Source of the DNA: Sebastes aleutianus
Taxonomy: Eukaryota; Chordata; Actinopteri; Perciformes; Sebastidae
Assembly: GCA_916700875.1 (NCBI GenBank)
Contig: CAKAKS010000034.1
Location: 12,420,195-12,484,194 of the forward strand
Direction of reading: 5' to 3'
DNA: 64,000 nt
Shown: piece after piece, positions 60,201 through 64,000 of the stretch
Layout of the letters: every line of letters begins with the position of its first letter
How positions within the stretch are numbered: the first letter of the stretch is position 1
Program-made: the position numbers and the translations under genes
Notes under the pieces: model-generated
The model's input: the letters and a program-made list of their open reading frames with translations, nothing else
Databases searched by the model: none
What the model was told of the DNA's origin: nothing

Positions 60201-62820
60201 GTGTTTAAGATAATGATTTGAGTCTGGGATAACTTGCTATGAGTCACAAGAGGAAAGGCATTTTGTTACTCGCAGCAGTTTGAAATGGGAGATTTCACAG
60301 GCAATCACTATTTGGTATTAAGTGTTAAAAGCACCAAGTCTACTCAGATGCTACCCAGCTTGATAAGGACATGTTTTTCTTACATTGAGATGCTGCAGAT
60401 TTGTATTAGCAATAATGAATTATATTAAATAAAGTACTTTGCTTTATAATCCATCTCTCAGCTAGGCAGCTGTATACTGCAAACCTGCTGCCTTACACCT
60501 AATGTCTAACCCCCCCAAAATGTTAAAATAACATCATTAAACACAAATGAATCTCCCTTCCAGATCGTCCCCAAACTGCATTGGAGGAGCCTGTAACTAG
60601 GGAAACCTCACCTTCTGTCACACCCATCCTGCAGGAGACCTGGGTGGACCTGGAGGACTTTGCTAAATGCTTTCAGTGAGACACACACACGAACACACAG
60701 ACACAAATATGTACTTATAGAGAAGGAAACAAATAGAGAAACATGGACCGTCATGTATAAAGGATGGATGAAGGGCTTAAAATATGACGTGATAAAGATT
60801 ATAATTTCTTTAATTACCTTAAGATAAAAAAATAACTGACATTTATATGTGTTTTTCTTGAAGGACTCTCTTGGTGTTCCATAAACCACAAATCTACCCA
60901 CATCATATCCACAAATCTCATTTTAAGGTACAGTATGTATCACGAAATAACCCAGTGTCCTATTCCTGCATGCTCGGTCTCCAGTACTGGTACTTTATTT
61001 TTTTATTTTCCCACGTTTGTGACATATTAATGCTGTTAGTGTTGGATATATTGTTATTAATTTAGCTGTTGTTGTCTGCAGAGCACCATCTCGTTCAAAA
61101 CTGCAACAGCCGCCGTCCATACTGGATCATCTTCACATTCTGCTGGATCCCTGCCTGTGACAACCACTGTAGCGGGCCCTGAAGTACACACATTCAAACA
61201 CACACATGCACCAAATACTGCATATGAGCACAAAATTTGCAATATGTGATTCAACCCGACCCTGTACATAGTACTCTCTAATGAACACTTGGCGTGTTAC
61301 TGCCACCTGTACATCGGTAGAATAGTGTAAAACCATTGACAAGACTGTATATCACTTCACTTGCATGTGCACTCTAGTGAACCATATAAATATAATATTA
61401 TATGATAAATATTGTAATTCTATGCATAGAACCTTCCATGAGAACAAGGAAAAACAACCGAGATATTAACAAAAATTATAGCAAACAGATAATTTTATTT
61501 GACAAAATCAGTCTTAACTTAAAGTGGCAATACACAAGTTTTTTTGCTTTAACTCATCATTATGAAGTAAAATGTTGATTGCAGAATGTAATGGCTATAG
61601 AATAATGATACTATCAGCATTAAGACTGCTTCCCTATAAGCCTCACATTCATTATGCGATTCTGTCACCGGGTACTACCTGTATATCCAATGAAAATGAA
61701 GGCTCGATTTACAGCACAAAGGAAGTGCATCAACTATTGCGCAACCAAAACTGGAAGAGGACAGCACTCTAAAGTGCCCACTTACCAAAGAGCATCAATG
61801 TAAGGTCATTGCAGTTACTATCCCCAGTAGCGGAAATGGCAGACGTTGGAACAACCAAAGTAACGGGGGAAAACAAAATGCAGTGTGTCCTGTGTTGGCA
61901 CTAGCAGTAGGCTTTGAGGAAAACAGAAAGCAATCCCGTTGTCTTTGCAACAGCGCCGCCAACAATAATACCACTTGGAAACGCTAGGGGGGTAAAAGTT
62001 AAAGTTGTCTGTTTCCACTTTGAGGTCCACTCATAAGAGTTTCCTGAAGCTTTCACCCGCATCTCACAGGCTTAATCCACAGATTGGTCACATGATAAGT
62101 AGGGGGATCATAACCCCTGTCTCTGTTCAAGGATGAACAGAAACACCTTTTGGCGTCTGGTAAAGACTTTTAGTTAAGAGTGTTTTTGTCAAAGTACTGT
62201 TTGACTGACACAAGGTTTGCTGAAGTTGTCTGAGAGTGACAGTGTGCATGTGTGTGTGTGTGTGTAGCCCGGGTTTTTATCTGACTGTGTGTAAGTGTGT
62301 GTGCGTTTGCACGTCTGTGTGTATAGACTGCTGAGTCTTTTGTTCTCTATCTGACTTTTCTGCCTCTCTCTTTGTCTCCTGCGTTGTCTTTCTCGCTGCT
62401 TTTTCTTTCATTACTAAATTCACTGTCTTGGCCTCTCCTATTCAGGTGCCACCTTAAATGCTTCTTTAACTCACTCAGCTCTTTTCTATCTCTCCGTATT
62501 TCTTTCACTTACTTCCCCTTCTTCCCCTCTCTTCCTCTGTATTTCCCTCCAGCTTCTCCTGCACTAAGCCATCCTTTTATCAGTTTATCCATCATCCCTC
62601 CCTACGGCTTTCTGCTCTTTCTCTCTTTCACTTGTTCTTTTCCTTGTCTGCCTTCACACTGATAACTAACGCCAGTGTGTATGTGTGTGTTTGTGTGTAT
62701 CCTCCCCACAGTGTCCGGAGGTGAGATGCACTCACTACCTGTGTGTAGACAGCCTGCAACCTCCCCAGATCCTCATCAGCTTCTCTACTCTGCTTCTCTG
62801 GGGAGATACAGTCGAGGAGA
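41501..62820 (+). CDS. adgb: adgb, androglobin (5' part, first 16 coding exons found)
   Basis: Large chimeric protein with an N-terminal calpain-7-like protease region and, further on, a circularly permuted globin split by an IQ motif; in mammals it is linked to sperm and motile cilia (family knowledge). Sixteen exons join without a frame break into residues 1-596; human ADGB is about 1,667 residues, so the globin/IQ part lies outside the window. Diagnostic matches to human, from memory: MSKTQTKKKE start, FFEDPEGK, WKRP, CSELMRWIISEIY, PWEHIYSLC, NSYGKYV, WRKIT, PFDE-NNLLLPA, IHTLTGWVPE, APPKPPPVP-WKLIR, FHKP. I cannot confirm an active catalytic triad from this part. Upstream lies an X-box promoter. 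Short lineage-specific exons could be missing in introns 7-9 and 12-14. Confidence 0.93.
41715..43215. mobile_element. hAT element with ~1-kb expanded internal tandem array
   Basis: Ends CAGGGGTCAGCAACCTTTAC and GCAGGTTGCTGACCCCTG. Target duplication CTCTATGG (41707-41714) / ATCTATGG (43216-43223). The inner arms GGAGTATTAGGGCCACATTG and its complement (about 43,022) face each other. Lies in adgb intron 1. Confidence 0.9.
41930..42965 (+). repeat. ~22-bp tandem repeat array (TAATATTACGAGAATAAAGT units)
   Basis: About 45 units alternating TATTACGAGAATAAAGTCA and ACTTTACGAGAAAAAAGTC types. A block of about 300 bp starting at 42101 recurs at 42538 (offset 437 bp), one unit shorter near its end. 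Confidence 0.88.
43320..43467 (+). CDS. adgb: adgb exon 2
   Basis: The acceptor is ATTTCAG. Residues 24-73, including RCRFPIWPEWNDAEVNEEKW, the counterpart of the human FPLWPEWSEAD segment. The donor is GCT|GTAAAT and the phase returns to 0. Confidence 0.9.
43592..43690. repeat. retroelement end fragment with ATTCA repeats
   Basis: Tandem ATTCA units, then TTTGCTTTATTGGCATGACT and AATATTGCCAAAGC, a widespread fish retroelement terminus. Confidence 0.55.
44061..44153 (+). CDS. adgb: adgb exon 3
   Basis: The acceptor is CTGCAG. 31 codons: PFFEDPEGKVSLPPSL, then HSWKRPTEF. The donor is AAG|GTAACC, phase 0 on both sides. Confidence 0.93.
44402..45101. mobile_element. TA-flanked MITE, family B (copy 3) with internal insertion
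   Basis: Ends TTAAAGGACCAGTGTGTAAC and TACACACTGGACCTTTTAA. About 44,740-44,965 is extra relative to 21355-21861 and includes a short tandem of GGTTAAGGTTAGGTATTGAC-type units (44,790-44,872). Confidence 0.8.
45102..46008. other. adgb intron 3 remainder, nothing recognised
   Basis: No extra exon or repeat that I can support. Confidence 0.4.
46009..46080 (+). CDS. adgb: adgb exon 4
   Basis: The acceptor is TTCTAG. 24 codons ending NDHLICSE, beginning of the calpain-like core. The donor is GAG|GTTAGT. Confidence 0.92.
46350..46526 (+). CDS. adgb: adgb exon 5
   Basis: The acceptor is ATCAAG. 59 codons starting LMRWIISEIYIV and containing PWEHIYSLCEVAKGHVPLYN; the donor is ATG|GTGAGC. One of the most conserved parts of the protein. 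Confidence 0.95.
46693..47253. mobile_element. hAT MITE (CGATTAA/TTAACG family), both ends present
   Basis: Ends TAGGACTGTCAATCGATT and TTAACTTTGACAGCCCTA. Flanks AGAAAAAT (46685-46692) and TAAAAAAT (47254-47261) match 6/8. The best-preserved copy of this family in the window. Confidence 0.8.
47262..48860. other. adgb intron 5 remainder
   Basis: C/T-rich stretch 48,240-48,470; reading frames through it are low-complexity. Nothing else seen. Confidence 0.4.
48861..49000 (+). CDS. adgb: adgb exon 6
   Basis: The acceptor is CTTTTAG. Encodes GNWRKITVDDSMPFDEENN, then LLLPA and ELWPMLLAKALIKVAN. The donor is AA|GTGAGT, leaving two bases. Confidence 0.95.
49001..50525. other. adgb intron 6
   Basis: No repeat recognised. 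An X-box at 50331-50343 is listed separately. Frames at 49,337-49,934 show no match I know. Confidence 0.4.
50331..50343. promoter_or_regulatory. perfect X-box motif in adgb intron 6
   Basis: GTTGC-CTA-GCAAC, a perfect palindromic half-site pair as bound by RFX factors, 183 bp before exon 7. Function not shown by sequence alone. Confidence 0.45.
50526..50612 (+). CDS. adgb: adgb exon 7
   Basis: The acceptor is ACTCAG. The first base completes Asn234. Encodes GELTFIHTLTGWVPEISPI, matching human FTVIHALTGWLPEVIS. The donor is AA|GTAAGG. Confidence 0.93.
51180..51240. repeat. C-rich tract and (CA)n microsatellite
   Basis: A run of C with A/T interruptions (51,176-51,216), then about twelve CA units to 51,240, in adgb intron 7. 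Confidence 0.9.
51799..52143. mobile_element. GGGCTGCAACTAAC-family MITE, full length
   Basis: Ends TAGGGCTGCAACTAACAATT and TTAATCATTGCAGCTCTA. The interior has TTGGTCTATAAAATGTCAGA and AAAGATATTCAGTTTACGG. Flanks CACTGTTT and CGCTTATT match only 5/8, so the target duplication is weak. Confidence 0.8.
52230..52330 (+). repeat. LINE 3' end fragment
   Basis: Contains TGTAAAGCACTTTGCATCGC and GAAATGTGCTATACAAATAA, then CCTGCCTTGCCTT, a common fish LINE terminus. Confidence 0.65.
52710..52882 (+). CDS. adgb: adgb exon 8
   Basis: The acceptor is CTCCCAG. Starts KSVYLGKTWDFLQDTIPTF (human DKVWELLKEILPEF) and continues into a polar, disordered stretch. The donor ACAG|GTCTGA is weak but gives the phase needed by the next exon. 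Human has an extra lysine-rich insert after this point that I do not find. Confidence 0.82.
52883..54451. other. adgb intron 8
   Basis: No repeat recognised. Human ADGB has additional lysine-rich coding sequence at this point, but I find no matching exon here. Confidence 0.4.
54452..54528 (+). CDS. adgb: adgb exon 9
   Basis: The acceptor is TTCTCAG. 25 whole codons with TPEVVVCASYYPLQ and ending GFGQM; the donor is ATG|GTATGT. It corresponds to human HMVVYATFTPLYL; identity is low but position and phase fit. Confidence 0.82.
54529..56208. other. adgb introns 9 and 10
   Basis: Apart from exon 10 there is A/T-rich and, around 55,790-56,060, A/G-rich sequence; no repeat family recognised. Confidence 0.4.
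55599..55773 (+). CDS. adgb: adgb exon 10
   Basis: The acceptor is ACACAG. Encodes FLRQYGLSLLYSHIVLLTR and APPKPPPVPQWKLIRPRKES, nearly the human sequence; the donor is A|GTGAGT. Confidence 0.95.
56209..56302 (+). CDS. adgb: adgb exon 11
   Basis: The acceptor TTCGCAG lies after a T-rich tract. Encodes KPEQFIEVASPFLSYRVKSS (human KPERFLEISSPFLNYRM). The donor is CG|GTGTGT; the alternative GT two bases on would create a stop at the junction. Confidence 0.9.
56876..57026 (+). CDS. adgb: adgb exon 12
   Basis: The acceptor is TGTCAG. Polar, acidic, probably disordered segment (EAKQSAQGKRSGSLLVSIAE...); the donor is GAG|GTACAT. Supported by phase and a partial match to human KKGIPPGSDLPSVSE. Confidence 0.75.
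57027..59499. other. adgb intron 12
   Basis: GA-rich stretch 57,400-57,620. Two CACGTG E-boxes lie 13 bp apart near 57,970-57,990. CT microsatellite 59,467-59,489 just before exon 13. No exon seen. Confidence 0.4.
59500..59545 (+). CDS. adgb: adgb exon 13 (short)
   Basis: The acceptor CCTTTAG lies after a CT repeat. 15 codons VTAKDRKKDNADISN and one base; the donor is G|GTAAAA. The sequence is not diagnostic, but without it exon 12 (phase 0) cannot join exon 14 (phase 1). Confidence 0.6.
59546..60563. other. adgb intron 13
   Basis: (GT)n at 60,031-60,054; an imperfect X-box GTTGCTTAGTAAC at 59,894-59,906. Nothing else recognised. Confidence 0.45.
60564..60675 (+). CDS. adgb: adgb exon 14
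   Basis: The acceptor is TTCCAG. Encodes a polar lead-in and then ETWVDLEDFAKCFQ (human EIWLDFEDFCVCFQ). The donor is CA|GTGAGA. Confidence 0.92.
60864..60927 (+). CDS. adgb: adgb exon 15
   Basis: The acceptor is TTGAAG. Encodes QTLLVFHKPQIYPHHIHKSH then FK; from FHKP to FK both fish and human have 17 residues. The donor is AAG|GTACAG. Confidence 0.92.
60928..62711. other. adgb intron 15
   Basis: No repeat recognised beyond GT-rich (62,243-62,330) and C/T-rich (62,340-62,650) stretches. An exon-like piece at 61,082 is rejected, as explained elsewhere. Confidence 0.45.
62712..62820 (+). CDS. adgb: adgb exon 16 (last in window)
   Basis: The acceptor is CCCACAG. Encodes CPEVRCTHYLCVDSLQPPQI, then LISFSTLLLWGD, aligned with human RVSYYLFVDSLKPIELLVCFSALVRWGE (shown in part from memory). 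The donor is A|GTAAGG. It joins exon 15 directly in phase 0. Confidence 0.92.
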
Positions 62821-62837
62821 GTAAGGATTTATCTACA

Positions 62838-62890
62838 TGCACACGCACATACACACACGCACACACACATACGCATACACACACACACAT

Positions 62891-62967
<77 letters not shown>

Positions 62968-62971
62968 CACA
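62838..62971. repeat. (CA)n microsatellite, long
   Basis: About 130 bp of CA repeats with a few G/T interruptions, 18 bp after adgb exon 16. Confidence 0.95.
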
Positions 62972-63078
62972 GATACTCAGATACCAAAGGATTTTCCGAT
63001 GCAAATAATGTAGAAGCTTGACTCAAGTCTCTAACAGCCAGTATGTGATTTGAGGGGGGATGAGGGAGGATGCCATCT

Positions 63079-63320
63079 AGGGCTGCAACTAACGATTATT
63101 AGACATGTCGATTAATCTAACGATTATTTTCTCGATTTATCGATTCGTTATTTAGTTTATAAAATGTCAGAAAATGGTGAAAAATGTCAGTCAGTGTTTC
63201 CAAAAGCTCAAGATGACGTCTTCAAATGTCTTCTTTTGTCCACAACTCAAAGATATTCAGTTTATTGTCATAGAGGAGTAAAGAAAAGAAAAAATATTCA
63301 CATTTAAGAAGCTAGACCAT
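63079..63320. mobile_element. GGGCTGCAACTAACGATT-family MITE, right end missing
   Basis: Starts TAGGGCTGCAACTAACGATT, contains TATAAAATGTCAGAAAATGG and AAAGATATTCAGTTTATTG, and breaks off after CACATTTAAGAAGCTAGA. Confidence 0.75.
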
Positions 63321-63519
63321 GGCTCTGAAATATCAGCAGCCTAACTGTGCTGAGTATTGATAAATCCATGGCGCTGTACGTGGTGCTGAAGTAGCAGAGG
63401 GATTTGTAATTGTGTCTTTTTCTCCAAGTCCCGCCCTTCTGTCTGTTTCGTCTTGGATCTATAATATTATCTAAACTTTATAGCTAGGGGGGGGGGGGCA
63501 AAATGATTCATGGGGCAGT

Positions 63520-64000
63520 TCCATAGACTGTGTATCAGAAGTGGCGTAGTCACTGTTGACGTCACCCATTTGTGGACTGCCGTTTTGAAGCCTCGAGTTA
63601 TGCATTTTGGCCGTCACCATCTTGGTATTTGGCCATCGGCATGTTGGATTTTTGCAACCAGAAGTGATACGAGAGGGTGGAGATAATTACAACCAAATAC
63701 TGAATAAGACCTTTTCAGATGACCTAAAAGGGTATAATTAACTGTCATGAACTGAAAACACACTGTGAAAGGGTTAAAGTTCTAAGACAAAATCGCAGAC
63801 AACTTCCAGACCGGACCACACCGTGGTAGCAACCTGTCAATCACAAAGTAGCCCCGCCCTAAAGCATACCCTGCTTTATGTTCTATTTGACTCTAAATGG
63901 GACCATAATTTACTAAATGAACATCATGCTGTATTGAAGAAGACTTGAAACTAGCGATTGAGACCATAAACTCATGTTTACAATGTTTACTGATGTAATA
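63520..64000. repeat. fish interspersed repeat running off the window
   Basis: Motifs CATAGACTGTGTATCAGAAG, GCATTTTGGCCGTCACCATC and GCGATTGAGACCATAAACTC are ones I recognise from repeated fish sequences. The right end is beyond the window. Confidence 0.6.

Noticed and set aside
61082..61183. Possible adgb exon after a good TCTGCAG acceptor, open in phase 0
   Set aside because: All candidate donors are poor. The human protein runs directly from the exon 15 sequence (KSEFK) into the exon 16 counterpart, so joining 60,927 to 62,712 fits better.
62685..63026. Reading frames through the CA repeat
   Set aside because: Poly Thr-His / Cys-Val frames from a microsatellite; only the adgb exon 16 part is real coding.

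Overview
This is a vertebrate, almost certainly teleost fish, nuclear window. The genes are split by GT-AG introns, intron phases join exactly across every exon I call, and the non-coding DNA is full of repeat families typical of spiny-rayed fishes. These include hAT-type MITEs with 8-bp target duplications, TA-flanked foldback MITEs, a tRNA-derived SINE and LINE 3' ends. All three genes are on the + strand, in the order grm1 (3' part), rab32 (complete), adgb (5' part). From memory, this is the same neighbourhood as human 6q24 (GRM1, RAB32, ADGB).

Region by region. 1-15.0 kb: the last six coding exons of the group I metabotropic glutamate receptor grm1 (second half of the ligand-binding domain, cysteine-rich domain, seven-helix domain, Homer-binding cytoplasmic tail) and its 3' UTR. 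The earlier exons lie upstream of the window. 15.0-17.1 kb: intergenic, holding two abutting MITEs and a 615-bp hAT element, then the rab32 5' region. 17.16-37.6 kb: rab32 in three exons with a 14.6-kb first intron crowded with repeats. 37.6-41.4 kb: intergenic, with an old hAT copy and a three-copy local direct repeat. 41.4-64 kb: a compact promoter with an RFX X-box, then the first 16 coding exons I could place of androglobin (adgb), about 596 residues. The globin and IQ parts lie beyond the window.

The three genes do not form one pathway: a synaptic/neuronal GPCR, a Rab GTPase of lysosome-related organelles and mitochondria, and a cilium/sperm-associated chimeric calpain-globin protein. 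Their proximity is ancestral synteny. I see no unknown multi-gene system. The observations most worth following up are (i) three perfect GTTGC-N3-GCAAC X-box motifs, one in the adgb promoter, one in an adgb intron, and one beside CCAAT and Fox motifs in rab32 intron 1; (ii) a hAT element in adgb intron 1 whose internal ~22-bp repeats have expanded to ~1 kb, with a higher-order duplication; and (iii) a local triplication whose insertion history can be ordered from a LINE fragment present in two of its three copies.
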